Shown in pieces: positions 1 through 9,416 of a stretch of 64,000 nucleotides of DNA. Within the stretch, counting starts at the first letter, position 1, and every line of letters begins with the position of its first letter. The notes beneath the pieces were generated by a model. The model ran no database searches. It saw only the letters and a list, made by a program, of their open reading frames with translations, and had not been told where the DNA came from. The DNA is taken from contig NZ_JBDVFA010000029.1 in assembly GCF_039941195.1 (NCBI RefSeq), positions 1-64,000 on the forward strand, given 5' to 3'. The translations under genes and the position numbers were made by a program. This DNA comes from Aurantibacter_A sp039941195. Its GTDB lineage: Bacteria > Bacteroidota > Bacteroidia > Flavobacteriales > Flavobacteriaceae.

Positions 1-333
1 GGTATAGAATATATGACATTCTTGGCCGATTGGTATACGGAAAACTCTGCGAAAGGCATTGGATTCTTTCAAATAGGTGGGGGTATTGCTGGCGATTTTC
101 CTATTTGTGTGGTGCCAATGTTGTATCAAGACATGGAACGAACCGACACTCCTTTTTGGAGCTATTTTTGTCAAATTAGTGACAGTACCACCAGTTACGG
201 TTCGTATTCTGGTGCTGTGCCTAATGAGAAAATAACTTGGGGAAAATTAGATATTAATACCCCAAAATATATAATTGAGAGTGATGCTACTATCGTCGCG
301 CCTTTGATTTTCGCTTACCTTTTAAAAATGTAA
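1..333 (+). CDS. deoxyhypusine synthase-like protein, C-terminal part
   Basis: This is the 3' end of a gene whose start lies left of the window; the frame is open from base 1. The visible part has the conserved C-terminal motifs of the deoxyhypusine/homospermidine synthase family, including FFQIGGGIAGDFPI and SGAVPNEKITWGK. In that family the catalytic lysine lies in a motif like WGK, and the enzyme moves an aminobutyl group from spermidine in an NAD-dependent reaction. Bacteria have no eIF5A, so bacterial members may instead make homospermidine or have another polyamine role; the exact substrate cannot be read from this fragment. The family assignment is firm, the reaction is inference. Confidence 0.85.
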   Translation, partial: GIEYMTFLADWYTENSAKGIGFFQIGGGIAGDFPICVVPMLYQDMERTDTPFWSYFCQISDSTTSYGSYSGAVPNEKITWGKLDINTPKYIIESDATIVAPLIFAYLLKM

Positions 334-345
334 TTTGATAGAATA

Positions 346-669
346 ATGGACAAACATGCACACCTTAGAAAAGTAATTGTTGATTTCAAAAAATTAACTC
401 CGGAAGTATTAAGGCTTACCGTTGAGAGATATCCTGATGGATATGATGATAGAGATATAATTTCATTTAGAAACGCACATGGCGAGCGTATTGAGGCTGT
501 AGAGGTTTTAACTGAGGACACTAAGTATTTGGTGAAAATCAGCGAAAAACTTGAGTATACGATGGAAAATTATAAACAAAGCGATTATGATGATTTTGAA
601 GATGACGACCCTGAAGCAGTTGTAGCTCCATCTCCAGAAGATATGGTCGACGATGAGGATAACGATTAA
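346..669 (+). CDS. small acidic conserved protein of unknown function
   Basis: The product has 107 residues. The first ~70 form a mixed basic/acidic segment (DKHAHLRKVIVDFKKLTPEVL) and the last ~35 are a very acidic, probably disordered tail rich in Asp and Glu. No signal peptide, membrane segment or catalytic motif is seen. It starts 12 nt after the preceding gene and is probably co-transcribed with it. I do not recognise the family by function. The acidic tail might bind basic partners, but that is only a guess. Confidence 0.75.
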   Translation: MDKHAHLRKVIVDFKKLTPEVLRLTVERYPDGYDDRDIISFRNAHGERIEAVEVLTEDTKYLVKISEKLEYTMENYKQSDYDDFEDDDPEAVVAPSPEDMVDDEDND

Positions 670-732
670 TAAAAGAATTAATAAGTACAATAAAATTAAC
701 CGGGGTTTTCTTTTAGAAAATCCCATTTTTTT

Positions 733-2271
733 ATGTCACAAATCATGAAAATAGAAGAAATAGAAAATATTGAATTAAAGTTTTTAGATCTTAATGATTA
801 CCAAGAATTGAAATCAGCAATGATTTCAGCTTATACAAATATGCCAGGAGCATACTGGAAGGAAGAACACATAGAATCTTTAATAGAAAAGTTTCCTGAA
901 GGCCAAGTAGTAATAAAAATAAATGGCCAGTTAGCAGGGGTGGCACTTTCGATTATTGTTGATTATGAAGATTTCGACGAGAATCATACATATGAACAAA
1001 TTACCGGCCATTATTCATTCAATACACATAATAACAATGGTGATGTTTTATATGGAATAGAAGTGTTTATAAAGCCTCAATTTAGGGGTTTACGATTAGG
1101 ACGAAGATTGTACGACTATCGAAAAGAATTGTGTGAAAAAAGAAATCTTAAAAGTATTGTTTTTGGAGGTAGAATGCCGAATTTTCATAAATATGCAAAG
1201 GAGCTAACACCTAAAGAATATATAGCTCAAGTGCGACGAAAAGAGATTCAAGATCCGGTTCTAAATTTTCAGATTAGTAATGATTTTCACCCTGCCAAAG
1301 TAATGAAGGGTTATTTGGAGGGAGATGCTGCTTCAAATGATTTTGCCATTTTAATGGAGTGGGATAATATTTATTATCAAAAACCATCGAAAAAGGCCGT
1401 TTCTAAAAAAACAATTATTCGTTTGGGTCTTATACAATGGCAGATGAGACCATACAAAGATTTAGAAGAATTATTGCAACAAGCCGAGTATTTTATTGAT
1501 GCAGTATCTGGATATCGTTCTGATTTTGCGCTATTCCCTGAATTTTTTAATGCGCCTTTAATGGCAAAAGATAATCATTTATCTACACCAGATGCCATTC
1601 GAGAATTAGCAAAACATACGCAAGATATAGTACAGAAGTTTTCGGAATTTTCTATTTCTTATAATATCAATATTATTACAGGGAGCATGCCGGAAATGAT
1701 TGATGGTAGATTATATAATGTCGGTTATCTTTGTCGTAGAGATGGAAGCATGGAGCGCTATGAAAAGTTGCATGTTACACCAGACGAGGCCAAAGTTTGG
1801 GGAATGCAGGGCGGAACACAATTGAAGGCTTTTGATACCGATTGTGGAAAAATAGGCATCTTAATTTGTTACGATTCTGAATTTCCAGAATTAAGTCGTT
1901 TATTGGCAGATGAAGGTATGGATATACTCTTTATACCTTTTTTGACTGATACGCAAAATGGCTATTCTCGAGTTCGGCATTGTGCCCAAGCACGAGCAAT
2001 TGAAAATGAATGTTATGTTGCTATTGCTGGGAGCGTAGGGAATCTGCCGAATGTGCAGAACATGGATATTCAGTTTGCTCAAAGTATGGTTTTTACACCA
2101 TGTGATTTTTCGTTTCCAACAAATGGTATAAAGGCTGAAGCAACGCCAAATACGGAAATGATATTAATTGCAGATGTAGATATCGATTTGTTGCGAGAAT
2201 TAAATCAGTTTGGTGCAGTAAGAAATTTAAAAGATAGAAGAAAAGATATTTTCGAATTAAGAAAGAAATAG
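733..2271 (+). CDS. GNAT acetyltransferase / carbon-nitrogen hydrolase fusion
   Basis: This 512-residue protein has two enzymatic halves. Residues ~15-215 resemble a GNAT N-acetyltransferase, with the acetyl-CoA loop in KPQFRGLRLGRRLY. Residues ~225-505 are a nitrilase-superfamily amidohydrolase with the three expected catalytic elements: Glu in ALFPEFF, Lys in YEKLHVTP and Cys in ILICYDSEFPE. The fusion is a recognised architecture in Bacteroidota, often annotated as a bifunctional GNAT/carbon-nitrogen hydrolase. It probably acts on a small amide or acylated amine in the cytosol; the substrate is unknown. A SQIMKIEE N-terminus at 733 gives a reasonable GNAT start. The next gene follows within 33 nt, so the two may be co-transcribed. 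Confidence 0.85.
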   Translation: MSQIMKIEEIENIELKFLDLNDYQELKSAMISAYTNMPGAYWKEEHIESLIEKFPEGQVVIKINGQLAGVALSIIVDYEDFDENHTYEQITGHYSFNTHNNNGDVLYGIEVFIKPQFRGLRLGRRLYDYRKELCEKRNLKSIVFGGRMPNFHKYAKELTPKEYIAQVRRKEIQDPVLNFQISNDFHPAKVMKGYLEGDAASNDFAILMEWDNIYYQKPSKKAVSKKTIIRLGLIQWQMRPYKDLEELLQQAEYFIDAVSGYRSDFALFPEFFNAPLMAKDNHLSTPDAIRELAKHTQDIVQKFSEFSISYNINIITGSMPEMIDGRLYNVGYLCRRDGSMERYEKLHVTPDEAKVWGMQGGTQLKAFDTDCGKIGILICYDSEFPELSRLLADEGMDILFIPFLTDTQNGYSRVRHCAQARAIENECYVAIAGSVGNLPNVQNMDIQFAQSMVFTPCDFSFPTNGIKAEATPNTEMILIADVDIDLLRELNQFGAVRNLKDRRKDIFELRKK

Positions 2272-2304
2272 AATTGTCTAAAAAAGACAGTAAAACAACA
2301 AATA

Positions 2305-3675
2305 GTGGAAGATTTAAAGATAATTGGTGGAGAAGAGTGGTGTGTTTTTGATGATTTAGGCGTGCCTGCAATTAAAGCACGGGTAGATTCTGGTGCTAAG
2401 ACTTCGTCAATTCAAGCAACAAATATTAAGGTTTATAGTAAAGGGGTAGAGGAATGGGTGAAGTTTGAGGTTAGTCCGTTACAAGAAAATAGAAGCATAG
2501 CTATTGAATGTGAGGCGCGTTTGGTCGACCGTAGAATGGTTAAAAGTTCCTCTGGTATTTCTGAAGAGCGTTTAGTGGTGCAAACCCCATTAACAATGGG
2601 AGGTGAAACTTTTGACGTTGAATTAACCTTGGCGAATCGAGATACAATGGAGTTTCGAATGCTATTAGGTAGAGAAGCTATTAATGCGCGATTCGTTGTT
2701 AACCCCGCTTTAAATTATCAAGTACAGTCTTTTTCTGATGAAGAAATAAATAGAAAGTACAAATCCTATTTTAAAGAAAAGTCTGGACTAAAAATAGCCT
2801 TATTGGCTAGTAATCCTAATTTGTACAGTAATAAAAGAATAATTGAGGCAGCCGAAGCTCGGGGGCATGAAATTGTGTTTTTGAATGTAGAATTGGCATA
2901 TATGAAATTAGATGCCCAAGCTCCTGAAATACGATATCGAGGTGGAAATATTTTAGCAGGATTTGATGCAATTATTCCCCGTATTAAACCTTCAGTAACT
3001 TTTTATGGTTGTGCATTAATAAGGCAATTTGATAATCTGGGTGCTTATTGTCAGAATTCGGCCGAGGCAATTACCCAATCTCGAGATAAACTTTTTGCTT
3101 CTCAATTGTTTTCTAAAAATGATATTCATATACCAATTACGGGTTTTGCAAAATCTCCAATGGATACAAAAGACCTTATAAAAATGGTAAATGGAGCTCC
3201 TTTAATAATTAAGCTATTGGAGAGTACTCAGGGTAAAGGAGTTGTACTAGCAGAAACCAATAAAGCTGCGGAGAGTGTAATTAATGCCTTCAAGAGTGTA
3301 AACACAAATATTTTGGTTCAAGAATTTATTAAGGAAGCTAATGGTCAAGATATTCGCTGTTTTGTTGTTAATAATAAAGTGGTTGCTTCCATGCAACGTC
3401 AAGCACAAAAAGGTGAATTTCGAGCAAATATTCACCAAGGAGGTAAAGCTTCAACAATAAAAATAACAGCGGAGGAGAAAAAATTAGCTTTAAAAGCAGC
3501 TAAAGTATTGAATTTAGCTGTTGCGGGTGTAGATATAATTCGATCTAATAAAGGGCCACTGTTATTGGAGGTAAATTCGTCTCCTGGTTTAGAAGGCATA
3601 GAAAATGCCACTGGTAAAGATATCGCCAATGCTATGATTATGGCAATTGAAAAGAAATTGAAATTTACCATATAA
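2305..3675 (+). CDS. rimK: ATP-dependent zinc-protease domain fused to RimK-type ligase
   Basis: The protein has 456 residues. The first ~145 match the small retropepsin-like zinc-protease domain found next to RimK genes (RVDSGAKTSS, LLGREAI). From ~165 onward it is an ATP-grasp ligase of the RimK type (LLASNPNLYSNKR, then IIKLLESTQGKGV and LLEVNSSPGLEG). RimK adds glutamates to the C-terminus of ribosomal protein S6 or to related acceptors. The start is GTG at 2305; there is no in-frame ATG before the zinc-protease domain. The fusion of regulator and ligase is common in this phylum, so it is not a sequencing artefact. Which protein is modified here is unknown. Confidence 0.87.
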   Translation: MEDLKIIGGEEWCVFDDLGVPAIKARVDSGAKTSSIQATNIKVYSKGVEEWVKFEVSPLQENRSIAIECEARLVDRRMVKSSSGISEERLVVQTPLTMGGETFDVELTLANRDTMEFRMLLGREAINARFVVNPALNYQVQSFSDEEINRKYKSYFKEKSGLKIALLASNPNLYSNKRIIEAAEARGHEIVFLNVELAYMKLDAQAPEIRYRGGNILAGFDAIIPRIKPSVTFYGCALIRQFDNLGAYCQNSAEAITQSRDKLFASQLFSKNDIHIPITGFAKSPMDTKDLIKMVNGAPLIIKLLESTQGKGVVLAETNKAAESVINAFKSVNTNILVQEFIKEANGQDIRCFVVNNKVVASMQRQAQKGEFRANIHQGGKASTIKITAEEKKLALKAAKVLNLAVAGVDIIRSNKGPLLLEVNSSPGLEGIENATGKDIANAMIMAIEKKLKFTI

Positions 3676-3772
3676 GAGTGAAGTTTATTTTTTTGCGAAA
3701 AGTGGTGCGATTATAGCGTCGTCTTTTTTAAAATCAATAATTGGCACCATCTAAAATTTGTAACTTAGCTTC

Positions 3773-4273
3773 ATGCATAAATTTCTAATACTAACGCTCG
3801 TTTTTATATTCTTTGTTTCTTGTAAAAATAATAAGAAAGACCAGTCTTTAAATCAATCGACAGAAGTAAATTTTAATATTGAAGAATGGCCAAAAAAGCT
3901 AAATGTTAATGCCAAAGCTGCTGATATTTTAAATAAGTGGCTCGAATATCAAGAGCTTGAGAGCACTTTTGCAAGTATTTATAACATTGATAATGCCGAA
4001 GATTTGTCTTTAATTATTGAAGATTTAATTGAGAAACAAAAAGCAATGGCCGAATCTACTTATCCTTTGGAGTTTGATACGCCGCATATAAAAAGTAGAC
4101 AATTAATGCTTAAAACGTATATTTTAAAAACAAAAAGTAGTTTAGAATATCGTATAGATTTTGAACCACCTGTTATAGAAATGATTGATGCATTTAATGC
4201 TTTACGAAATCAGTTTAATGTAATTTTAAATAGTAAAATAGATATTGATTTAATTCAAGGAGACACTAATTGA
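3773..4273 (+). CDS. putative small lipoprotein, unknown function
   Basis: The 166-residue product begins with a lipoprotein signal (hydrophobic LILTLVFIFFVSC, lipobox Cys at residue 17) followed by a charged, Asn-rich linker. The rest looks helical (repeated Leu/Ile with Glu/Lys), and no catalytic motif is visible. It should be anchored in the outer or inner membrane after processing by signal peptidase II. It has about 100 nt of upstream space, so it probably has its own promoter, and it ends at a shared terminator. I do not recognise the family. Confidence 0.7.
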   Translation: MHKFLILTLVFIFFVSCKNNKKDQSLNQSTEVNFNIEEWPKKLNVNAKAADILNKWLEYQELESTFASIYNIDNAEDLSLIIEDLIEKQKAMAESTYPLEFDTPHIKSRQLMLKTYILKTKSSLEYRIDFEPPVIEMIDAFNALRNQFNVILNSKIDIDLIQGDTN

Positions 4274-4302
4274 AAATCGCCTTAAAATTAAATTGTAGTT
4301 AA

Positions 4303-4336
4303 TAAAAAAAGCGCCAACCTAAGTTGACGCTTTTTT
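4303..4336. terminator. bidirectional rho-independent terminator
   Basis: An inverted repeat (AAAAAAAGCGCCAACC, loop, GTTGACGCTTTTTT) with T tracts on both strands lies between two convergent genes, the lipoprotein gene on the left and the TPR gene on the right. Confidence 0.85.
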
Positions 4337-4353
4337 AATAGGATATGTTGTAA

Positions 4354-5055
4354 TTACTCCTCTTTTGGAGCTGCTTCAGCTTCGTTTTTTCTTGACTCAA
4401 GAGCTTGTTTGCTTAAACTAGCCAAATTAAAATTAGGGTCTAGTTTTAAAGCTTCATCGATAGTTGCAATTGCAGTATCAATATTTTTGTCTTGGTTAAA
4501 TTGGGCCAGCGCCTTTAGATGTGTAAATGCTGCTTTTAAAGAAACTTCATAAGGCTGTTGTCTTTCATAAAATGCATATTTCTGATCGTCTTTAACATTC
4601 AAAAGGCCAAATTCGATATTTTTTGATGCACCCACACCATCGCCTGTTTGAATTTTTAAATCAGCTAATTCATATGCTAAATAAGCATTAGGTACTCTTT
4701 TAAAAAGTACTTCAAATTGTTCTAATGCTCTTTTTGGTTGCCCAAGTGCTTTTAATGAAATGGCCTTTACCTGCACTGCTAAATCAGAATCGGTATCTTG
4801 TTTTTCAATACCAATGGTATTTAAAGCCTGTAAATGTTGATTGTCATTAGCATAAATATATGCTAGAGTATCTTTACGAGCTTGTGAAGGAGATAATATA
4901 TTAAGATGTGTAAGTGCATTAATTACTCCATTCATATCACCTTGTAATCGCATTTCCTTATAAAATGCTTCGTAATGCTTTTGTAATTCGGTATTCGTCT
5001 GAGCCGAGCTTGCAAAACCAACTAGAAATACAAGGGCAATTAATAAATTTTTCAT
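4354..5055 (-). CDS. secreted TPR-repeat protein
   Basis: This 233-residue protein has an N-terminal signal peptide (LLIALVFLVGFASSAQT) and then helical repeats of the tetratricopeptide type, for example ALGQPKRALEQFEVLFKRVPNAYLAYELADL and IDTAIATIDEALKLDPNFN. TPR proteins act as protein-binding scaffolds; here it would be periplasmic. The C-terminus is short and charged (AEAAPKEE). It is a single-gene unit ending at the terminator at 4303-4336. Homologues of unknown role are common in flavobacteria. Confidence 0.75.
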   Translation of the reverse strand: MKNLLIALVFLVGFASSAQTNTELQKHYEAFYKEMRLQGDMNGVINALTHLNILSPSQARKDTLAYIYANDNQHLQALNTIGIEKQDTDSDLAVQVKAISLKALGQPKRALEQFEVLFKRVPNAYLAYELADLKIQTGDGVGASKNIEFGLLNVKDDQKYAFYERQQPYEVSLKAAFTHLKALAQFNQDKNIDTAIATIDEALKLDPNFNLASLSKQALESRKNEAEAAPKEE

Positions 5056-5132
5056 TTTGTAAATTTTTGGTGCGCTAAACTATTAAAATTATCTGGGTAT
5101 ATCTGTTATAAAACCTTTAAAATTAGCAAGTA

Positions 5133-5163
5133 AAAAGGGATGTCATATTTTGACATCCCTTTT
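5133..5163. terminator. rho-independent terminator
   Basis: A 13-bp perfect stem (AAAAGGGATGTCA / TGACATCCCTTTT) with a 5-nt loop sits just beyond the stop of the leftward gene at 5192, with a T run on the minus strand. Confidence 0.88.
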
Positions 5164-5191
5164 ACTAATTAAGTTGGTTATTTATTAAATG

Positions 5192-5563
5192 CTAAGCAAT
5201 TGTGTAAGTAGCCTCATTATTTTTAAATGACTTTAATAATCGAGCATAAATAGCTAAACTTTTAGAGTCGTTATCTAAACAAGATTTTAAAAATTCATTT
5301 AAATTTTTAAATAAAATATTAGCATACAATGTCGGAATTTGTGTATTCACCTTTCTAGGGTCATAAGCATTGTCATCCACAATAATATCCATCTCCACTC
5401 TATTACGATGGTAATCAATCGAAACAGATGCCGCATTGTAATGGTTTTTCAAAATTGCAACATGGAGTCTTTCGTATTTACGTCTAACTTTAGCTTTCGT
5501 GCTTCCTGTGACAAGATTTTCAATTTCTTTGAGAATCTTTGTCCTTAAACTTGATTTTCTCAT
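5192..5563 (-). CDS. conserved hypothetical protein
   Basis: The product has 123 residues with a basic N-terminal third (RKSSLRTKILKEIENL, KAKVRRKYERLHV) and a mixed alpha/beta remainder. No signal peptide or membrane segment is present, so it should be cytosolic. No motif I recognise is present. It is a monocistronic gene with its own strong terminator, which supports it being real. The basic character would fit nucleic-acid binding, but nothing specific shows it. Confidence 0.65.
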   Translation of the reverse strand: MRKSSLRTKILKEIENLVTGSTKAKVRRKYERLHVAILKNHYNAASVSIDYHRNRVEMDIIVDDNAYDPRKVNTQIPTLYANILFKNLNEFLKSCLDNDSKSLAIYARLLKSFKNNEATYTIA

Positions 5564-5682
5564 GGCAATATGTTTTATAATTATCCAATAAAGTTAGGGG
5601 TTAATCGATGTAATACACTATACATTAACAGTCACAGACCTGCTTTTGTTGTGAAATATGGACCTTGTGTTGTGAAAATCGA

Positions 5683-6486
5683 CTATATGGTGGTAGTAAA
5701 CTTGTATTTTTTAACAAAAATGAGTCTATCTGAGTTTACTATTTTGCCTTTTTTGTAATTATCTTGTTTATAATCAGGAGGTTGTAAATTATTTTTAATA
5801 GCTTCAGAATGATAATAATCTCTCTTTTTTGGATGATGAGGATAAACTCCATTAAATAATTCGTTCCACCAATTATTCTTTATTATTTCGGCAATAATAC
5901 AAATACAATCATTTCTATGAATAAGGTTTATAGCATGATTACCATTTGATAAATTTGACCGACCAGAGAGCATATTTATAGGGTGTCTATTGCCACCAAT
6001 TAATCCTCCAAAGCGCAGAATTGTAGTTTGAAATTGCCTATTATCTGTAAATATATTTTCAGCACTTAACATTTGTCTTCCCGATTCTGTAGCTGGTTCT
6101 GGTTCTGTTTCTTCAGAAACCTCACCTTCAACAGCACCATAAACTGCTGTACTGCTAATAAAAAGAATTTTTTGAACCGACGATTGTGCAATAGCTTGAT
6201 GGAGCAATTGCATTTTTTTTACATAGTTTTCCTTCTTTATACCTCTTAATTTTGGAGGAACATTAATAACTACAATTTCGGTGTCTTTTAGAAATTCAAC
6301 TATATCGCCTTCTAATTGTTCTTCAGTGATGACTATTTTAAAAGCATTGATTCCAACTTCTTTTAATGAATGTAATTTGTCAGCTGAGGTAGTACTTCCA
6401 TTTATGGAATATCCTTTTTCTATAAGGTTTTTAGCTAATGGAAGTCCGAGCCAACCACAACCAATTAATGCAATAGTTTTATTCAA
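5683..6486 (-). CDS. NAD(P)-dependent epimerase/dehydratase-like (extended SDR)
   Basis: This 267-residue protein starts with a Rossmann nucleotide loop (IALIGCGWLGLPLAKNL) and contains LFISSTAVYGAVEGEVSE, matching the extended SDR fold and resembling the YeeZ/YfcH-like subgroup. The usual YxxxK pair is not clear: the region after the ISSTAVYG strand has GRQMLSAEN instead. The molecule may therefore bind NAD(P) without being a classical epimerase. The start overlaps the end of the upstream peptidase gene by 8 nt, so the two are probably co-transcribed. Confidence 0.75.
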   Translation of the reverse strand: MNKTIALIGCGWLGLPLAKNLIEKGYSINGSTTSADKLHSLKEVGINAFKIVITEEQLEGDIVEFLKDTEIVVINVPPKLRGIKKENYVKKMQLLHQAIAQSSVQKILFISSTAVYGAVEGEVSEETEPEPATESGRQMLSAENIFTDNRQFQTTILRFGGLIGGNRHPINMLSGRSNLSNGNHAINLIHRNDCICIIAEIIKNNWWNELFNGVYPHHPKKRDYYHSEAIKNNLQPPDYKQDNYKKGKIVNSDRLIFVKKYKFTTTI

Positions 6487-8758
6487 AAGTTATCTTTTTA
6501 ATCGTTAGAATAGCATCGTTTAATACAAACGGCATTGGTATATTATTATTTGGGCGTGGGGGTACAGTAAAATCTGGATGATTTAATAAATCATTTGAAG
6601 CTTCATAAAGTGTTAAGGTTAGGGCTTGGTCTTTTGGAATTTTTATTTGAAGCTCAGTAAATTCATTATTAGTTATGTAATGGGTTAGTAATCTACCTTC
6701 TTCTTTAGCGCCAAGTTGCGAATCTCTAAGTTCTATTCCATTTATTATTACCTGGTTTAAAACAATTTTATTCGTAAAAACCTCTAATCTATTAACTTTT
6801 CGCTGAGGGGTTATACACAAATTGAGAATACGTTCATTTCCAATAATGGTATCAAAAGAGGTTTCAACTAAGGGAGGTTTTATGTTTTTTAATGGTGCTT
6901 CAGAAATATGGCTAAAACCAGTACTGTATTTACTGCTTAAAGTATTCTTTGATTCTTTAACGGGGTTATTTTTATTGATATAGTTAGCAGTCCAGTCGCT
7001 TAACACTTGTTCGTATGTTGCCCAGTTTGCCGTATTCGAATCAACGTCTAGTATATAGGTTAAACTAGTAGGTTTTGCATTTTCTTCCGAAAAATCAGAA
7101 TTAAAATGCGCTTTTGTTATAAAAAATAGGAATAGTATTGTGCTCATTAAAGCCAGCCTATTTTTCTTTTTATAAAAACCAATAAGTGGTATTAGAAGAA
7201 TAAAATTTAGTACTGTTAACACTGTAGTTCCTACCATTAATTTTAGTCCTAAACCAACAGGTAGTAATGCGATAAAAGGTGAAAATATCCATAGTGCAGG
7301 TATAGCTAAGAAAACTAATAAAAACGGATTTGGTTTTTTTTGATTGATAAGGACCATAAACGCGGCCAAAGCTGCAAAAACGGGAATAATAAAGTAAACA
7401 CCTCCTTTAAGGTAATAGGACAATGCTCCACAAATACATAACCAAATAAAAAGTGGGGCTACTAATAGGTTTTTAGGATCTATTTTTTTGAATCGATGAT
7501 AGGAATAAAAGCAAATGGCGAGGGATAAAAATATGAAGGCATTAATATATGCTTTTCCATTATAGGTGAAACCATGTAATATATCTTGATATTCGGGGTA
7601 CAACCATTTTAAAAAGGACCAAGAGAAATAGCCCACAATTCCGGTTACTATTAAAGAAATAAGCGTTGGCATAAAGCCTATTGCGATTTGTTTTACGTTT
7701 AGTTTGTTGTTTTTTAAACCATAAATCAGTAAACCGATAAAAATAGAAACCGCTAGGGCGAACATCGGCCATATCCATGAAAAAGGGTAGGTTACCATTT
7801 TAAAAATAGGAACGTTAAAATAGACTAGGTCACTATCGTCTTTAAGGTTATTGAGATCTGTACTCGAAAAATGTTTTAACAATGGCATCAAATATGCTCC
7901 TTGGTGTTTCAAAGTATTTCTATCCAACCGATCATAATTATCACGTACGGTATGGTAGTCAAAATGGTCATCGATAAAGGCAAAATTAAAACCATCGATA
8001 TCACCATCTTCACGAAAAACGGTTAAATCTGTATCATTCGGAAGCATTTTATAGATACTGTACATTAATGAATTTGCAACCGGAAAATCCGGATTAGCTC
8101 GCGTAAATTCTTTCATTAGTTTGGAATTACCCTTATTTGTCTCTAAAAGCATATAGCTCGCACCTCCGCTACCCCGTGCTTCAAAATTTAAAACTAAACC
8201 AGTTTCTTTAGCCCATTGGTGGTTATTTACATATAAATCTGCACCATTTAAACCGAGTTCTTCTGCATCCGTAATTAAAATGATTATGTCATTTTTTGGA
8301 GTTTTACCACTGGCTAAAAAAGCACGAATACCCTCTAATATTGTTGCAACACCACTCCCGGCATCACTTGCACCTAGCGATGAATGGGGACTACTATCAT
8401 AATGAGTCATTAGAAGTAATGCTTTACCGTTTTCAGCGCCTTTAATTCGTGCTAAAACATTTATAGCTTTGCTATAATTTGCCCAATCACCAGCTGTGTA
8501 ACCTTCTTGAAGTTGTGTTTCAAGACCTAATTTTTCCAGTTCTTTAATAATATATTCTCTTACTTCTGTATGTCCTTCGAAACCAACGCCATGTGGTTTT
8601 TGAGAAATGTTCTTAACATGTTGTAATGCCCTATTTGTAGAGAATTCTGATAGATTAGGTTGCTCATTTTCGTTGTATTTTGGCATTTCGGCGTCGAAGC
8701 ACCAGTATACTGCTATTGCGATTAGTAGCAGTGTTAAAAAGCTTTGAAATGGTTTCAT
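6479..8758 (-). CDS. M28-family membrane peptidase
   Basis: This 759-residue protein has an N-terminal membrane anchor (SFLTLLLIAIAVYWCF) and then a zinc aminopeptidase domain of the M28 type in the first ~300 residues. Metal-ligand motifs are visible: MTHYDSS, GASDAGSG and DAEELGLNG. Residues ~330-560 hold six to eight hydrophobic segments, and the C-terminal ~200 residues form a soluble domain. This is the layout of large M28 peptidases of the endoplasmic-metallopeptidase type, with the catalytic domain outside the membrane. It probably trims peptides in the periplasm. It is the first gene of a two-gene unit. Confidence 0.85.
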   Translation of the reverse strand: MKPFQSFLTLLLIAIAVYWCFDAEMPKYNENEQPNLSEFSTNRALQHVKNISQKPHGVGFEGHTEVREYIIKELEKLGLETQLQEGYTAGDWANYSKAINVLARIKGAENGKALLLMTHYDSSPHSSLGASDAGSGVATILEGIRAFLASGKTPKNDIIILITDAEELGLNGADLYVNNHQWAKETGLVLNFEARGSGGASYMLLETNKGNSKLMKEFTRANPDFPVANSLMYSIYKMLPNDTDLTVFREDGDIDGFNFAFIDDHFDYHTVRDNYDRLDRNTLKHQGAYLMPLLKHFSSTDLNNLKDDSDLVYFNVPIFKMVTYPFSWIWPMFALAVSIFIGLLIYGLKNNKLNVKQIAIGFMPTLISLIVTGIVGYFSWSFLKWLYPEYQDILHGFTYNGKAYINAFIFLSLAICFYSYHRFKKIDPKNLLVAPLFIWLCICGALSYYLKGGVYFIIPVFAALAAFMVLINQKKPNPFLLVFLAIPALWIFSPFIALLPVGLGLKLMVGTTVLTVLNFILLIPLIGFYKKKNRLALMSTILFLFFITKAHFNSDFSEENAKPTSLTYILDVDSNTANWATYEQVLSDWTANYINKNNPVKESKNTLSSKYSTGFSHISEAPLKNIKPPLVETSFDTIIGNERILNLCITPQRKVNRLEVFTNKIVLNQVIINGIELRDSQLGAKEEGRLLTHYITNNEFTELQIKIPKDQALTLTLYEASNDLLNHPDFTVPPRPNNNIPMPFVLNDAILTIKKITFE

Positions 8759-8899
8759 TTATTTATGAGATATTCGATAAAAGTATGAAATTCTTAAAGT
8801 TTTGATTGTTTCATCCGATTTTTTTGGCAAAATCATCAATAAAGAGTATATTTAAGATTAACCTTAACCGACCAATATTTACTTAAAAAGATTAAAATT

Positions 8900-9364
8900 A
8901 TGGGAATAAAGAGTTTTAGAGGAGCCCGGAAAGAGACTAAGAAGGAGTTTGATGCCCCTATTTTGGTTACAGATTATATGACAAAAAAGTTAGTTTCTTT
9001 TAGTCCCAAACAGTCTATTCTCGAAGTAATGGAGTTATTTACCAAATACAATATTTCTGGTGGACCAGTATTGGATGATAATGGATTTTTGGTAGGTATT
9101 ATTTCTGAAGCTGATTGTATGAAACAAATTTCTGAAAGCCGATATTTTAATATGCCAATTTTAGATAAAAGTGTTGAAAATTATATGACTAAAAATGTGG
9201 AGACCATTCCACATGAAATGAGCATATTCGATGCTGCGAGTGTATTTGTAAAACATAACCGAAGAAGATTACCGGTTATGAAAGACGGATTGTTAGTCGG
9301 ACAAATTTCTAGAAAAGATATTGTTATTGCAGCATTAAAGCTTAGTGGGCATAACTATAAGTAA
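8900..9364 (+). CDS. CBS-domain pair protein
   Basis: The 154-residue product contains two CBS domains: residues ~25-80 (VTDYMTKKLVSFSPKQSILEVMELF) and ~95-150 (VENYMTKNVETIPHEMSIFDAASVF, ending RRLPVMKDGLLVGQISRKDI). A CBS pair binds adenine nucleotides and usually acts as an energy sensor. No catalytic domain is attached, so it probably works by interaction. It is divergent from the M28 gene (141 bp between them) and ends at a terminator. Confidence 0.85.
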   Translation: MGIKSFRGARKETKKEFDAPILVTDYMTKKLVSFSPKQSILEVMELFTKYNISGGPVLDDNGFLVGIISEADCMKQISESRYFNMPILDKSVENYMTKNVETIPHEMSIFDAASVFVKHNRRRLPVMKDGLLVGQISRKDIVIAALKLSGHNYK

Positions 9365-9388
9365 TTAAAAGAAAATTTTTAGAGTAAT

Positions 9389-9416
9389 AAAGCTTTCAAT
9401 TATGAGAGCTTTTTTT
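9389..9416. terminator. terminator between convergent genes
   Basis: The stem AAAGCTTTC / GAGAGCTTT (one G-T pair) with a 6-nt loop, followed by a T run on the plus strand, lies between the CBS gene and the leftward zinc-ribbon gene. Confidence 0.7.

Noticed and set aside
508..726. A 72-codon leftward ORF rich in Ile and Leu
   Set aside because: It lies opposite the acidic-tail gene; the hydrophobic pattern is the mirror image of Asp/Glu codons.
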